Of a stretch of 64,000 nucleotides of DNA, positions 48,281 to 57,302 are shown piece by piece (position 1 is the first letter of the stretch; every line of letters begins with the position of its first letter). Position numbers and translations under genes: made by a program. The notes beneath the pieces are model-generated. The model did no database searches, was not told the DNA's origin, and was given only the letters and a program-made list of their open reading frames with translations. Source of the stretch: Actinomycetospora lemnae (GTDB taxonomy: Bacteria; Actinomycetota; Actinomycetes; Mycobacteriales; Pseudonocardiaceae); contig NZ_JAQZAO010000007.1 in NCBI RefSeq assembly GCF_028737315.1, positions 1-64,000 of the forward strand, in the 5' to 3' direction.

Positions 48281-48856
48281 TCAGTACGGGGAATCGGCGA
48301 CCTCGCCCGTCGGCACGTACCGCATCGCCACCGCCCCCGACCGGAACTCCTGCCGGCCCACCAGCTCCAGGTCGACGTACTGCGACAGCCCCGCGAACAG
48401 CGTCGGCCCGTGGCCCGCGACCCGGGGGTGCACGACGACCTCGTACTCGTCGATCAGCCCCAGCTCCGCCAGCGCCAGCGGGAGCTGCACGCCGCCCGTG
48501 AACAGCCCGTCACCCGGCTCCTGCTTGAGCTCCCGGACGACCCGCTCCAGGTCGTCGCCCGACACCAGCTCGGCGTTCCAGTCGACCTGCTCGAGGGTGC
48601 TCGACACGACGTACTTCTTCGCCGCACCGATCGTCGCGGCGAAGGGCTCCGTCCACGCCGGGCGCGCGCCCGGCGGCGCCGGCCACCGCCAGCCCGCCTC
48701 CATCAGCTCGTACGTCGTGCGACCGAAGAGCAGGGCGTCGGCCCGGGCGAGGTTCTCCGCCGCGTTCCGGTGCAGGTCCTCGTCGGGGACCATCGCGTGG
48801 TGGTCGCAGCACCCGTCGAGGGTGACGTTCACGGAGTACCGCAGCGGCCGCGTCAC
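48281..48856 (-). CDS. Dihydrofolate reductase/RibD C-terminal-like family protein
   Basis: A 191-residue protein of the dihydrofolate reductase family used widely in actinobacteria as unspecified reductases. LRYSVNVTLDG at the start, LLFGRTTYELM, KYVVSSTLEQVDWNAELVSG and FTGGVQLPLALAELGLIDEY are typical. It is unlikely to be the essential folate enzyme. GTG 48856 overlaps the stop of the CheB-like gene as GTGA, so translation is coupled. Confidence 0.88.
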   Translation of the reverse strand: MTRPLRYSVNVTLDGCCDHHAMVPDEDLHRNAAENLARADALLFGRTTYELMEAGWRWPAPPGARPAWTEPFAATIGAAKKYVVSSTLEQVDWNAELVSGDDLERVVRELKQEPGDGLFTGGVQLPLALAELGLIDEYEVVVHPRVAGHGPTLFAGLSQYVDLELVGRQEFRSGAVAMRYVPTGEVADSPY

Positions 48857-49494
48857 GCGAGCAGCCGAGCCCAGGAGGGGGTCGGCACCGCCAGCATCTC
48901 GGCGGCGCCGGGGGCCATGGTGAGCGCGACGATCGCCGCCGGGATGCGCTCGAGGGGGACGGCGAAGTCGACGCACCCGGTGGCGAGGGCGGCGGTGGGC
49001 ATGGAGGCCGCCTTCGCGGTGGACGGGTTCTGGACGATGACCCGACCGCCGTGGCGCTTGACGACGCGGGCCCCGACGGACCCGTCCTCCCCGTGCCCGG
49101 TCAGGACCACGGCGATCATGGCCCGGCCGACGGCGGGTCCGAGGGAGCGCAGCAGCGCGTCGGCCGGTCGCCGGTCCTCGTCGTCGACCAGGTGCAGGCG
49201 CCCCTGGTCGGCCCGCCCGGTCATCCCGGTCGGGACCACGGTCACGCCGGGACGGGTCACGGACTGCCCGTCGTCGGCGTACCGGACGTGCAGCCCACTG
49301 CGGTACGCGAGCACGGACGCGAGGACCTGCTGCCCGACGGGTCGGCGCAGCCCGTGCTGCACCACCAGCACCGGGGTCGGGAACGCGGGCGGGAGCCCCG
49401 TCAGCACCGACCCGAGCGCCTCGACCCCACCGGCCGACGCCACGAGCACGACGAGCTCGAACCGCCCCGTCGCGGGACGTCCGGTGGCTGACAC
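48853..49494 (-). CDS. CheB methylesterase-domain protein without receiver domain
   Basis: A 213-residue stand-alone CheB catalytic domain. VLVASAGGVEAL holds the Ser, VLVVQHGL the His, and TGHGEDGSVGARVVKRHGG the Asp-containing loop. No receiver domain precedes it and no other chemotaxis gene is in the window, so it probably acts outside chemotaxis, as an esterase or signalling protein. The DHFR-like gene is translationally coupled to it. It is divergent from a Crp-type regulator. Confidence 0.85.
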   Translation of the reverse strand: MSATGRPATGRFELVVLVASAGGVEALGSVLTGLPPAFPTPVLVVQHGLRRPVGQQVLASVLAYRSGLHVRYADDGQSVTRPGVTVVPTGMTGRADQGRLHLVDDEDRRPADALLRSLGPAVGRAMIAVVLTGHGEDGSVGARVVKRHGGRVIVQNPSTAKAASMPTAALATGCVDFAVPLERIPAAIVALTMAPGAAEMLAVPTPSWARLLA

Positions 49495-49566
49495 ACCGTC
49501 ACTCTAGGGCGACGGGTGTCAGCCGGCCGACATACCGCCGGCGGGATCGCGGGTAGCCGCGACGCC

Positions 49567-50334
49567 GTGTCCGCCACCGAGCCCACTGACCCCGGCACGC
49601 ACGGCGGTGATCCGCGCGCCAACGCGATCCTGGCCGCGCTGCCCCCGGCGGAGCTCGCCCGGCTCCGTGCCCTCGGGGAGGTGCAGGAGCTCGACGTGCG
49701 CGCCTCGGTGTACGAGCCCGGAGGCGCGATCACCGACGTCTACTTCCCGCTCGACGCGGTGTTCTCGATGGTCGCCGTCCTGCAGGACGAGTCCTCGGTG
49801 GAGGTCGGCACGATCGGGTTCGAGGGCATGGTCGGCCTGCCCGCCTTCCTGGGCAGCACGTCGAGTCCGCACGCGGCCTACTGCCAGGTCCCTGGGCGAG
49901 CGCTGCGCGTCGGCCTCCCCGAGCTGCGGGACGTCCTCACCGACGACGGCGCGCTGCACGACCAGCTCCACCAGTACGTCTCGGCGACGATGGTCCAGCT
50001 CGCGCAGAACGTGGCCTGCAACACCGGCCACCAGGTCGAGCAACGCATCTGCCGCTGGCTGCTCACCACGCACGACCGGGTGCGGCGGCCCGATTTCCCC
50101 CTCACCCAGGAGTTCCTGGCCCAGATGCTCGGCGCGCGCCGCCCGACGGTCTCGGAGCTGGCCGGGCGGCTGCAGCAGCGCGGCCTGATCAGCTACTCGC
50201 GCGGCCAGATGACCATCCTCGACCGCGCCGGGCTCGAGGCCTGCACCTGCGAGTGCTACTGGACCATCCGGCGCACGTTCCCGGGCATCGCCGACGCCGC
50301 GACGGATCCGCACGACGCGTCGTCGCCGGCGTGA
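49567..50334 (+). CDS. Crp/Fnr family transcriptional regulator
   Basis: A 255-residue regulator. The cyclic-nucleotide-binding-type beta barrel is at about 25-135 (EPGGAITDVYFPLDAVFSMV, VGTIGFEGMVGLPAFLG); the C-terminal HTH is LTQEFLAQMLGARRPTVSELAGRLQQRGLISYSRG near 185-220, followed by a CTCECY cysteine cluster. GTG 49567 is favoured; GTG 49516 would add 17 residues and leave only 21 bp to the divergent CheB-like gene. Ligand unknown; the cysteines might bind a metal or cluster. Confidence 0.87.
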   Translation: MSATEPTDPGTHGGDPRANAILAALPPAELARLRALGEVQELDVRASVYEPGGAITDVYFPLDAVFSMVAVLQDESSVEVGTIGFEGMVGLPAFLGSTSSPHAAYCQVPGRALRVGLPELRDVLTDDGALHDQLHQYVSATMVQLAQNVACNTGHQVEQRICRWLLTTHDRVRRPDFPLTQEFLAQMLGARRPTVSELAGRLQQRGLISYSRGQMTILDRAGLEACTCECYWTIRRTFPGIADAATDPHDASSPA

Positions 50335-50385
50335 CCGTGCTGTCCCGAAGCGTGCGCGAGCACCGCCGTGGCGATGTCGTCGTGG

Positions 50386-50456
50386 AGCGGGCGACGGGAA
50401 TCGAACCCGCGTAGCCAGTTTGGAAGACTGGGGCTCTACCATTGAGCTACGCCCGC
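50386..50456 (-). tRNA. tRNA-Gly (UCC)
   Basis: The minus strand folds as a full cloverleaf: acceptor GCGGGCG / CGCCCGC, D-arm GCTCAATGGTAGAGC, anticodon stem CCAGT / ACTGG with loop CTTCCAA (anticodon TCC), and T-arm GCGGGTTCGATTCCCGT. Discriminator U, then an encoded CCA. It reads GGA/GGG codons. Confidence 0.97.
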
Positions 50457-50714
50457 GGCGGGCCGATCAGGCCCGCGACCACCGTAGCGGATGCGTCCTC
50501 CCCGCTCGGCTGCCCGGGGCTCGGCTGCCCGGGGCATCGTCGTGCGGACGACGAGGTGACGGCCCGGCGTCCGGCTCCTGGACGATCCCGATCGGGTCTT
50601 GACCGATCGACTGGAACGATCAGCCGAGCGTGACGTCCTCCGAGTACGCCCCGGTAGGTATGTACTTCTCGCCACCCTGGGTACGTCGGACGCCTACGAG
50701 GAAGGGAGTCGGGG

Positions 50715-50789
50715 ATGAACACCGCACGCGAGGTCATCGACGGGGTCGAGGGCATCGAGGACGACCACATCGTCCGCGGGCTGGACTGA
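50715..50789 (+). CDS. Possible 24-residue peptide
   Basis: ATG 50715 behind GGGAGTCGGGG opens 24 codons, giving an acidic peptide that begins MNTAREVIDGVEGIEDD. It lies between tRNA-Gly and tRNA-Pro in a 406-bp stretch with no other gene. There is no homologue I recognise. It may be chance, although the ribosome site is good. Confidence 0.25.
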   Translation: MNTAREVIDGVEGIEDDHIVRGLD

Positions 50790-50847
50790 TCGCCCTCACC
50801 ACCGGGCCGGGAGGCAGCGGCGCCTCCGCGGTCGGCGGCCCCCGCCC

Positions 50848-50864
50848 CTAGACTCGCCGCCACG
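50848..50864 (+). promoter_or_regulatory. Core promoter of tRNA-Pro (TAGACT -10 box)
   Basis: TAGACT at 50849-50854 stands 8 bp before the mature tRNA-Pro end, as expected for a sigma-A -10 box. The surrounding 17 bases CTAGACTCGCCGCCACG recur exactly at 53772-53788, upstream of tig. Confidence 0.6.
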
Positions 50865-50936
50865 GGGTGTGGCGCAGCTTGGTAGCGCACTCGCTTTGGG
50901 AGCGAGGGGCCGTGGGTTCGAATCCCGCCACCCCGA
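50863..50936 (+). tRNA. tRNA-Pro (UGG)
   Basis: A complete cloverleaf: acceptor CGGGGTG / CACCCCG, D-arm GCGCAGCTTGGTAGCGC, anticodon stem CTCGC / GCGAG with loop TTTGGGA (anticodon TGG), T-arm GTGGGTTCGAATCCCGC, discriminator A. CCA is not encoded. Confidence 0.97.
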
Positions 50937-51024
50937 CCGTCGTGATCGCTCCCGCTGCTCCGTCGACCCGCTGTCAGGAGGTGCGCGGAGCACCCGCAGC
51001 GATCACGGCCGCGGCACGCCCAGG

Positions 51025-51255
51025 ATGAGCACCTCCGCCCGTACCGTCCCCACCGTGGACGAGGACGTCGAGGTCGACCTCCCCCGCAGCATCGGCCGGC
51101 CGGCGACGGGCGCGCTGCGCCACGCCGGCTACACGCGCCTCGAGCATCTCGACGGCGTGCCGGCGAGGGACCTGCTCGCCCTGCACGGTGTGGGGCCGAA
51201 GGCGGTCCGGCTGCTGGGCGAGGCGCTGGCCGAGCGGGGGATGGGCCTGGGCTGA
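51025..51255 (+). CDS. Small helix-hairpin-helix DNA-binding protein
   Basis: Seventy-six residues. IGRPATGALRHAGYTRLEHLDGVPARDLLALHGVGPKAVRLLGEAL contains two helix-hairpin-helix-like turns, resembling the C-terminal domain of RNA polymerase alpha. Probably binds DNA non-specifically. ATG 51025 has CCAGG upstream; the frame extends back into tRNA-Pro, which cannot be coding. Confidence 0.75.
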   Translation: MSTSARTVPTVDEDVEVDLPRSIGRPATGALRHAGYTRLEHLDGVPARDLLALHGVGPKAVRLLGEALAERGMGLG

Positions 51256-51322
51256 GGGGCTTGTGGCGCCGTCGCCGGAGGACGAGCGTGAGCCCTCCCC
51301 GCTCCACCCCCGGAGGCGCCCC

Positions 51323-51724
51323 GTGACCACCCCGAGCAAGCCCGTCGAGCTGACCGTCGTCGACACCACCACCGCCGAGTGGCAGGGCTTCCCCGTCGCC
51401 TACATCGGCGCGAACCTCGAGCACGTCCCGCTCGTCGAGGACCCCGAGACCGGCATGACGGTCCTCAAGATGGTCTACCGCGCGGGGTTCACCAACCCCT
51501 GGCACAGCCACCCCTGCGCGCACGGGGTGTACGTGCTCGAGGGCGTGCTCAACACGCACCAGGGCGACTACCCCGCGGGCAGCTTCGTCTGGTTCCCCGA
51601 GGGCGGCGTCATGCAGCACGGCGCGACGCAGGACCAGGACGTCACGTTCCTCTTCATGACGAACAAGCCGTTCGACATCCACTTCGTCGGCGACGAGGAC
51701 GACCCCCAGGCACCCACGATGTGA
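51323..51724 (+). CDS. Cupin-domain protein
   Basis: A 133-residue cupin. The metal-binding region is TNPWHSHPCAHGVYVLEGVLNTHQGDY (motif 1) and GGVMQHGATQDQDVTFLF (motif 2). Likely a small oxygenase, isomerase or sensor. GTG 51323 with GGAGGCGC upstream is chosen; an earlier in-frame start would overlap the HhH gene. A clear hairpin follows at 51772. Confidence 0.82.
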   Translation: MTTPSKPVELTVVDTTTAEWQGFPVAYIGANLEHVPLVEDPETGMTVLKMVYRAGFTNPWHSHPCAHGVYVLEGVLNTHQGDYPAGSFVWFPEGGVMQHGATQDQDVTFLFMTNKPFDIHFVGDEDDPQAPTM

Positions 51725-51771
51725 TGCCGCGCGAGGATGGGGGCCAGCGGTTCACGATCGCAGCCGCCCGC

Positions 51772-51815
51772 GGCGGCCCTGCCGTGACAGGTGGCTCTTC
51801 ACCGGCAGGGCCGCC
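51772..51815. terminator. Hairpin after cupin gene
   Basis: A perfect 13-bp stem GGCGGCCCTGCCG / CGGCAGGGCCGCC with an 18-nt loop, 48 bp after the cupin stop. Probably ends that transcript. Confidence 0.65.
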
Positions 51816-51862
51816 ACTCCATCCCGGCAAATCGCCTGGGCCGCCACGCGATGATGAGGGTC

Positions 51863-52228
51863 ATGGGACAGACGACCCGCGAGGTCCACGGCGTCGGTGT
51901 GCTGGTCCTCGACCGCGAGGGCCCGACGATCCGCGACGAGGCGGGCGCGCTCGACGTCATCGGGCAGACGTACGGGACGGGTGTCGACGTCGTCGCGATC
52001 CCGGTCGATCGTCTCGACCCGGCCTTCGCGCAGCTCTCCAGCGGCGTCGCCGGCGCGATCGTGCAGAAGTTCGTGAACTACCGGCTGCGCCTGGTCGTGG
52101 TCGGCGAGCTCGGCGCGACGTCCGGGCCGGTCGCCGACTGGGTGCGCGAGGCGAACCGCGGCCGCGAGCTGTGGTTCGTCCGCGACCTCGACGAGCTCGA
52201 GGAGCGGCTCAGCGCGGCGCGTACATGA
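51863..52228 (+). CDS. DUF4180 family protein
   Basis: A 121-residue cytoplasmic protein of unknown function. [59 protein letters not shown] is the conserved core of DUF4180, followed by a [13 protein letters not shown] end. The ATG at 51863 gives the usual length; others in-frame lie at 51851 and 51854. Its 3' end overlaps the converging ynfA gene by 20 bp. Confidence 0.85.
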   Translation: MGQTTREVHGVGVLVLDREGPTIRDEAGALDVIGQTYGTGVDVVAIPVDRLDPAFAQLSSGVAGAIVQKFVNYRLRLVVVGELGATSGPVADWVREANRGRELWFVRDLDELEERLSAART

Positions 52229-52535
52229 TGACGCCGACCCCGACGAGGCAGATCAGCGCGCCGGCGACGTCGAAGCGGTCGGGCCGGTAGCCGTCGAGGA
52301 CCACGCCCCACGCCAGCGAGCCCGCGACGAACACCCCGCCGTACGCGGCGAGCACGCGGCCGAAGGTGGCGTCGGGCTGGAACGCGGCCACGAAGCCGTA
52401 CAGCCCGAGGGCGAGCACCCCGAGCGCCGCGAACCACCACGCCCGTCCCTCCCGCAGCGCCTGCCACACGAGCCACGCGCCGCCGATCTCCAGCACGGCG
52501 GCGAGGACGAAGAGCGCGACGGAGCGGACGGTCAC
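52209..52535 (-). CDS. YnfA/UPF0060 family small membrane protein
   Basis: A 108-residue protein with four membrane helices; [55 protein letters not shown] and [11 protein letters not shown] are conserved in UPF0060. Related to the drug/metabolite superfamily fold. GTG 52535 overlaps the stop of the pentapeptide gene as GTGA, so it is the last gene of a coupled operon. Confidence 0.93.
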   Translation of the reverse strand: MTVRSVALFVLAAVLEIGGAWLVWQALREGRAWWFAALGVLALGLYGFVAAFQPDATFGRVLAAYGGVFVAGSLAWGVVLDGYRPDRFDVAGALICLVGVGVIMYAPR

Positions 52536-53353
52536 CGGGCGGACGGTAGAGCAGTCCAGTGCTCGGGACGGGCGAGGTGATCGGGGACGGTCGTGGCCGC
52601 GTCCCCGCGGGCGGCGGCGAGCTGCGGAGCCGTGAGCAGCAGCGCGCCGTCGAGGCGGGCGCCGCGGACGTCGGCGCCGCGGAGGTCGGCGCCGAGCAGC
52701 TCGGCGCGGTCGAGGTCGACGCCGCGCAGGTCGGCCCCGACGAGCAGCGCGCCGCGCAGCCGGGCGGCGCGCAGGTCGCGGCGGCGCAGGTCGGCGCCCA
52801 GGAGGTCGGCGCCGCGCAGGTCGGGGCCCGGGCGTCCGGCGTGGACCGTCGCGACGTACTCGTCGAACAGCGCGCCCGCCTCGCGGCGCACCGCGGCGAC
52901 GTCGACGACGGCGAGGGCGTCGGCGTCGCCGCGCACCGTCTCCTCGACGCGCGCGACGAGCGCGACCGCGTCGTCACCCACCGCGCCGGCACCCGCCCCA
53001 CCCGAGCGGGCGGCCTCGTCGAGCAGCGCCAGGACCTCGTGCAGCGGACGCAGCACCTCGAGGGCGTCGAACATCGCCGGGACCCGCCGGTCCGAGCCCC
53101 CGAAGGTGACCTGCACGACCTGCTGCCCGGCGCCGAAGCAGTCGAACACCACGCAGCCCGGGAAGCCGCGGGGGCGCAGGCGGTCGTGGATGCCGCAGGC
53201 GTGGTCGGCCCGCAGGTGCCGGCACGGGGTGTGCGCCGGCTTGTCGACGGCGAAGTCGGCCGAGGCCGCGAACGACGGCCCGACGCAGCACAGCGCCAGG
53301 CACGCCGCACAGTCCGCGGACCTCGCGGGGGACCCCGCCGCCGACCCGGCCAC
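52532..53353 (-). CDS. Pentapeptide-repeat protein with Cys-rich N-terminal domain
   Basis: A 273-residue protein. The N-terminal 80 residues carry a cysteine pattern [45 protein letters not shown], shared by an actinobacterial family and able to bind metal or an Fe-S cluster. Residues 180-260 are A(D/N)LxX pentapeptide repeats ([17 protein letters not shown]..) that form a right-handed beta helix. GTG 53353 comes one base after the stop of the 31-residue peptide, which indicates coupling. Function unknown; DNA-mimic activity is known for some pentapeptide proteins. Confidence 0.82.
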   Translation of the reverse strand: MAGSAAGSPARSADCAACLALCCVGPSFAASADFAVDKPAHTPCRHLRADHACGIHDRLRPRGFPGCVVFDCFGAGQQVVQVTFGGSDRRVPAMFDALEVLRPLHEVLALLDEAARSGGAGAGAVGDDAVALVARVEETVRGDADALAVVDVAAVRREAGALFDEYVATVHAGRPGPDLRGADLLGADLRRRDLRAARLRGALLVGADLRGVDLDRAELLGADLRGADVRGARLDGALLLTAPQLAAARGDAATTVPDHLARPEHWTALPSAR

Positions 53354-53354
53354 G

Positions 53355-53450
53355 TCAGCGCCGGGCGCGCTTGCGGCGCTTGGTGCCGTACCCGGCGAGC
53401 ACCTCGAAGGTCTCGAGGGCACGCTCGATGTTGAGGCGGATCTTCTTCAT
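53355..53450 (-). CDS. 31-residue basic peptide, operon leader of pentapeptide gene
   Basis: MKKIRLNIERALETFEVLAG then a TKRRKRARR tail, 31 residues. ATG 53450 follows AGGAG at a proper spacing, with few G/C-biased oddities, and its stop is 1 base from the next start. The basic tail suggests binding to RNA, DNA or membrane. I know no family for it. Presumably a real small gene because of the ribosome site and the coupling. Confidence 0.6.
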   Translation of the reverse strand: MKKIRLNIERALETFEVLAGYGTKRRKRARR

Positions 53451-53961
53451 GGGGCTCCTGTCCCTCCTCGTGGCGGGCCTCACCGAACGGGGAGCGGTGG
53501 CGAGGCGATCCCCACGGTGCCAGCCACGCGCGAGCGCCTCCACCGCCGCGACGAGAGGGCGTCCTGTCCTCCGAACGGACGCAGCCCCCGGCGTGTCGCC
53601 GCCCCGACGAGCGACGCGCCGTCCGGTGGGAGAGGCGGGCGGCACGGCGGGCTCGCCGGAGGCGGCCACGGTGATGCCCGGGCATGAGGTCGGCGGTCGG
53701 CACGGAGAGGTCGGCGGTGGCCCGTCCCGACCCGCCCGACGGGCGCCACGGCGAGCAGACGGGGGTCACGTCTAGACTCGCCGCCACGCCCGGGCGGGCG
53801 CGTCAGCAGGTGCAGGCACCGGTCCTCCGGTGCTCCTCGACCGTGAGCGGTGAGGACGGCCTCCCGCGTCACGCCACGGACCGACCCGCCCGTACGCCCA
53901 CGGGGTGGCGGCCGGGTCACAGCACGAGCGCACGATGGCCTGCCCCGAGGAGAGACGACCA
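53451..53961. other. Gene-free region upstream of tig
   Basis: About 510 bp with several overlapping open frames on both strands, none with a convincing start or protein-like composition. The distal half holds the core promoter CTAGACTCGCCGCCACG (53772-53788), identical to that of tRNA-Pro, so a long leader of about 175 nt may precede tig. Confidence 0.5.
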
Positions 53962-55527
53962 GTGAAGTCCACCGTCGAGCACCTGTCGCCGACGCGCGTC
54001 AAACTCGCCGTCGAGGTGCCCTTCGACGAGCTCAAGCCCAACTTCGACCGCGCCTACAAGAAGATCGCGCAGCAGGTGCGCATCCCGGGCTTCCGCCCCG
54101 GGAAGGCGCCCGCGCGCATCCTCGACCAGCGCCTGGGCCGCGGTGTCGTGCTCGAGGAGGTCGTCAACGAGGCCGTCCCCGCCAAGTACGGCGAGGCCGT
54201 CTCGGAGGCCGAGGTCCAGCCGCTGGGCCAGCCCGAGATCGAGGTCACCGAGATCGAGGACGGCGACAAGCTCGCCTTCACGGCCGAGGTCGACATCCGC
54301 CCCGAGATCACGGTGCCGGACTACACCTCGATCGCCGTCGAGGTCGACGACGCCGAGGTCACCGACGCCGATGTCGACGAGCAGCTCAAGGGCCTGCAGG
54401 CGCGCTTCGGCACGCTCACCGGCGTCGACCGCCCGGTCCAGAACGGCGACTTCGTCGTCATCGACCTCTCCGCGACCGTCGACGGCGAGCCCGTCGAGGA
54501 GGCCCAGACCTCGGGCATGTCGCACGAGGTCGGGTCGGGCCAGCTCATCGAGGGCCTCGACGAGGCGCTCGAGGGCATGACCGCGGGCGAGACCAAGCAG
54601 TTCACGACGAAGCTCGTCGCGGGCGAGCACGCCGGCAAGGACAGCGAGGTCTCGGTCACCGTCCAGTCGGTGAAGGAGCGCCAGCTCCCCGAGGCCGATG
54701 ACGAGTTCGCCCAGCTCGCGAGCGAGTTCGACACCCTCGACGAGCTCAAGGACGACCTGCGCACGCGCTACTCGCGCGTGAAGAAGATGGAGCAGGGCAG
54801 CCAGGCGCGCGACCGCGTGCTCGAGGCCCTGCTCGAGGCGGCGGACGTGCCGCTGCCCGAGTCGGTCGTGCAGTCCGAGGTCGAGGTGCGCGCCCACGAG
54901 GCGGTCCACGAGTTCGACCACGACGAGGCGCGGCTGACCCAGTACGTCGAGTCCCAGGGCCAGACCCGCGAGGAGTTCGACACCGAGCTGCGCACCAGCG
55001 CCGAGCAGGCCGTGAAGACCCAGCTGCTCCTGGACAAGATCGCCGACGAGAGCGGCGTCCAGGTCGAGCAGCAGGAGCTCATGGAACGCATCATGATGCA
55101 GGCCCAGCGCTTCGGGGTGAGCCCCGAGGAGTACATCCAGCAGGCGCAGCAGGCCAACCAGCTCGGTGCGATCTTCGCCGACGTCCGGCGCGGCAAGGCG
55201 CTGGCCACGGTCGTCCAGGCGGCCACGATCACCGGCCCCGGCGGCGCCGAGGTCGACCTCTCGGAGCTCTTCGGCACCGCCGGCGAGGTCGAGGGCGAGA
55301 CGATCGACGAGGCCACCGAGGAGACGCCGAGCCCCGACGAGGACGCGCCCTCGGCCGAGGGCGCGGACGTCGCCGCCGGTCCGACCGACGGCAGCCAGGT
55401 CGCCGACGCGGACACCGACGCCAGCGACCCGGCGTCGCCGAGCTCGCAGGTGGAGGTCGGCGCCGGCTCCGGTCACGAGGCCGACACCGAGGTCGTCGGC
55501 GCGCCCGACTCGACCTCCCGCACCTGA
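53962..55527 (+). CDS. tig: Trigger factor, ribosome-associated chaperone
   Basis: A 521-residue chaperone. The N-terminal ribosome-binding domain has the signature GFRPGKAP near 45; the PPIase domain is at about 155-245 ([19 protein letters not shown]); the C-terminal arm region runs to about 435. Then a disordered acidic tail of about 80 residues ([16 protein letters not shown]) not present in short homologues. GTG 53962 is chosen behind GAGGAGAG. A terminator at 55542 separates it from clpP1. Helps new proteins fold and passes clients to ClpP1P2. Confidence 0.97.
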   Translation: MKSTVEHLSPTRVKLAVEVPFDELKPNFDRAYKKIAQQVRIPGFRPGKAPARILDQRLGRGVVLEEVVNEAVPAKYGEAVSEAEVQPLGQPEIEVTEIEDGDKLAFTAEVDIRPEITVPDYTSIAVEVDDAEVTDADVDEQLKGLQARFGTLTGVDRPVQNGDFVVIDLSATVDGEPVEEAQTSGMSHEVGSGQLIEGLDEALEGMTAGETKQFTTKLVAGEHAGKDSEVSVTVQSVKERQLPEADDEFAQLASEFDTLDELKDDLRTRYSRVKKMEQGSQARDRVLEALLEAADVPLPESVVQSEVEVRAHEAVHEFDHDEARLTQYVESQGQTREEFDTELRTSAEQAVKTQLLLDKIADESGVQVEQQELMERIMMQAQRFGVSPEEYIQQAQQANQLGAIFADVRRGKALATVVQAATITGPGGAEVDLSELFGTAGEVEGETIDEATEETPSPDEDAPSAEGADVAAGPTDGSQVADADTDASDPASPSSQVEVGAGSGHEADTEVVGAPDSTSRT

Positions 55528-55541
55528 GCCCGACCCGCCCC

Positions 55542-55572
55542 GGGCCCGTCGGGCACCCCGCCCGACGGGCCC
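55542..55572. terminator. Terminator after tig
   Basis: A perfect 13-bp stem GGGCCCGTCGGGC / GCCCGACGGGCCC with a 5-nt loop ACCCC, 14 bp after the tig stop. It marks the end of the tig transcript. Confidence 0.8.
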
Positions 55573-55751
55573 TCCGGCGTCGTCGCGACCCGTCCGCCGG
55601 CCCGATCTCCGGCCCGTTCATCGGCCAGGAGCGAACACGGCCCGTCGACGGACTGCCGAGGGGAACCCGGTGGTTAGTGTCGACGGTGTTCGACGCGGAG
55701 GACCCGACCGACGCCAGACCGATCACCTCAGCAGAGAAAGCGGGGACACAG

Positions 55752-56390
55752 GTGAGCCAGCACCTCTCCATCCCGGCCGGGGCGGTCATGCGCTCCGCCG
55801 GGGGATCGATGACGCTCAACGACTCGGTCTACGAGCGCCTCCTGCGGGAGCGCATCGTGGTCCTGGGTCAGGAGGTCAACGACACCATCGCCAACCAGAT
55901 CTCGGCGCAGCTCCTGCTGCTCTCGGCCGAGGACCCCAAGTCCGACATCACGCTGTACATCAACTCGCCGGGCGGCTCGGTGTCGGCGGGCATGGCCATC
56001 TTCGACACCATGCAGTGGATCGAGCCCGACGTGTCGACGGTCGCGATGGGCCTCGCCGCCTCGATGGGGCAGTTCCTGCTCTCCGCCGGCGCCCGCGGCA
56101 AGCGCCTCGCGCTGCCGCACGCGCAGATCATGATGCACCAGCCCTCCGGTGGGCTCGGCGGCACGGAATCGGACATCACGATCCGCGCCGAGTCCATGCG
56201 CAAGCTCAAGCGCGAGATGGCCGAGCTCATCGCCGAGCACACCGGCCAGACGTTCGAGCGGATCACCGAGGACTCCGACCGGGACCGCTGGTTCTCGGCG
56301 CAGGAGGCCCTCGAGTACGGCTTCATCGACCACGTGGTGACGCGCTCGTCGGACCAGCCGAGCACCAACGGCCACGGCCAGAGTTCCTGA
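55752..56390 (+). CDS. clpP1: ATP-dependent Clp protease proteolytic subunit ClpP1
   Basis: A 212-residue protease subunit. Catalytic Ser104 lies in GLAASMGQF, His129 in IMMHQPSGG, and an Asp in TEDSDRDRW. Forms mixed heptameric rings with ClpP2 and works with ClpX or ClpC. GTG 55752 is chosen (GGGGACACAG upstream); a more upstream in-frame start at 55677 would add 25 residues and may reflect an unprocessed propeptide. The clpP2 start lies 13 bp after its stop, so both are one operon. Confidence 0.95.
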   Translation: MSQHLSIPAGAVMRSAGGSMTLNDSVYERLLRERIVVLGQEVNDTIANQISAQLLLLSAEDPKSDITLYINSPGGSVSAGMAIFDTMQWIEPDVSTVAMGLAASMGQFLLSAGARGKRLALPHAQIMMHQPSGGLGGTESDITIRAESMRKLKREMAELIAEHTGQTFERITEDSDRDRWFSAQEALEYGFIDHVVTRSSDQPSTNGHGQSS

Positions 56391-56403
56391 GACGGAGACG
56401 CAG

Positions 56404-57057
56404 ATGAGTGAGCTCCACGTGCCCGGTGGCACGGCTCCGGCCTCGCCGCAGTCGCGCTACATCCTCCCCTCCTTCGTCGAGCGCACCAGCTACGGCGTCA
56501 AGGAGTCGAACCCCTACAACAAGCTCTTCGAGGAGAGGATCATCTTCCTCGGGGTGCAGATCGACGACGCGTCGGCGAACGACGTGATGGCGCAGCTGCT
56601 GTTCCTGGAGTCGAACGACCCGGACCGCGACATCACGATGTACATCAACTCGCCCGGTGGCTCGTTCACCGCGCTCATGGCGATCTACGACACCATGCAG
56701 TACGTGCGTCCCGACATCGCGACGGTCTGCCTCGGGCAGGCCGCGTCGGCCGCCGCGGTGATCCTCGGCGCGGGTGCGCCGGGCAAGCGCCTCGCCGTGC
56801 CGAACGCGCGGGTCATGATCCACCAGCCGGCCACCGAGGGCTTCTACGGCCAGGTGTCCGACCTGGAGATCCAGGCCGCGGAGATCTCGCGCATGCGCCG
56901 CCTCATGGAGGAGACGCTCGCGCGGCACACCAACCGCAGCGCCGAGCAGATCCGCCAGGACGTCGAGCGCGACAAGATCCTGACGGCCGCCGAGGCCAAG
57001 GACTACGGGCTCATCGACGACGTGGTGGCGAGCCGCAAGCTCTCCGCCACCCGCTGA
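56404..57057 (+). CDS. clpP2: ATP-dependent Clp protease proteolytic subunit ClpP2
   Basis: A 217-residue partner of ClpP1. Catalytic Ser115 in GQAASAAAV, His140 in [10 protein letters not shown], Asp in QDVERDKIL. The Ala/Ser pocket and the absence of a long propeptide match the actinobacterial ClpP2 type. ATG 56404 with GAGACGGAGACG upstream. Co-transcribed with clpP1; the protease is essential in many actinobacteria. Confidence 0.96.
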   Translation: MSELHVPGGTAPASPQSRYILPSFVERTSYGVKESNPYNKLFEERIIFLGVQIDDASANDVMAQLLFLESNDPDRDITMYINSPGGSFTALMAIYDTMQYVRPDIATVCLGQAASAAAVILGAGAPGKRLAVPNARVMIHQPATEGFYGQVSDLEIQAAEISRMRRLMEETLARHTNRSAEQIRQDVERDKILTAAEAKDYGLIDDVVASRKLSATR

Positions 57058-57302
57058 CGCCGCTCCCGGGGCCCGCCCGCGCGGTGAGGCCCCGGGGAGG
57101 CGTCCGGCGCACCCGGCGCAGCGGGCCGACCGCTGGTCGAGGGAGCGCCGTGGGGCCGGTGGTGACGAGCGGCGTCGCGGGCCCGCGACCTGCACGATCC
57201 ACCGGTCTCGAACCTCCCCGTCCGGCGGGGTGGGCAGGTACGGTCAACCACGAACGAGCGCACCGACCGCGGTGCGCCGGAGGGGACACGAGGTCTGCTG
57301 CG

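Noticed and set aside
53480-53920. Minus-strand frame upstream of tig
   Set aside because: Arg/Pro-rich, no recognised motif, and no start signal; most likely non-coding.
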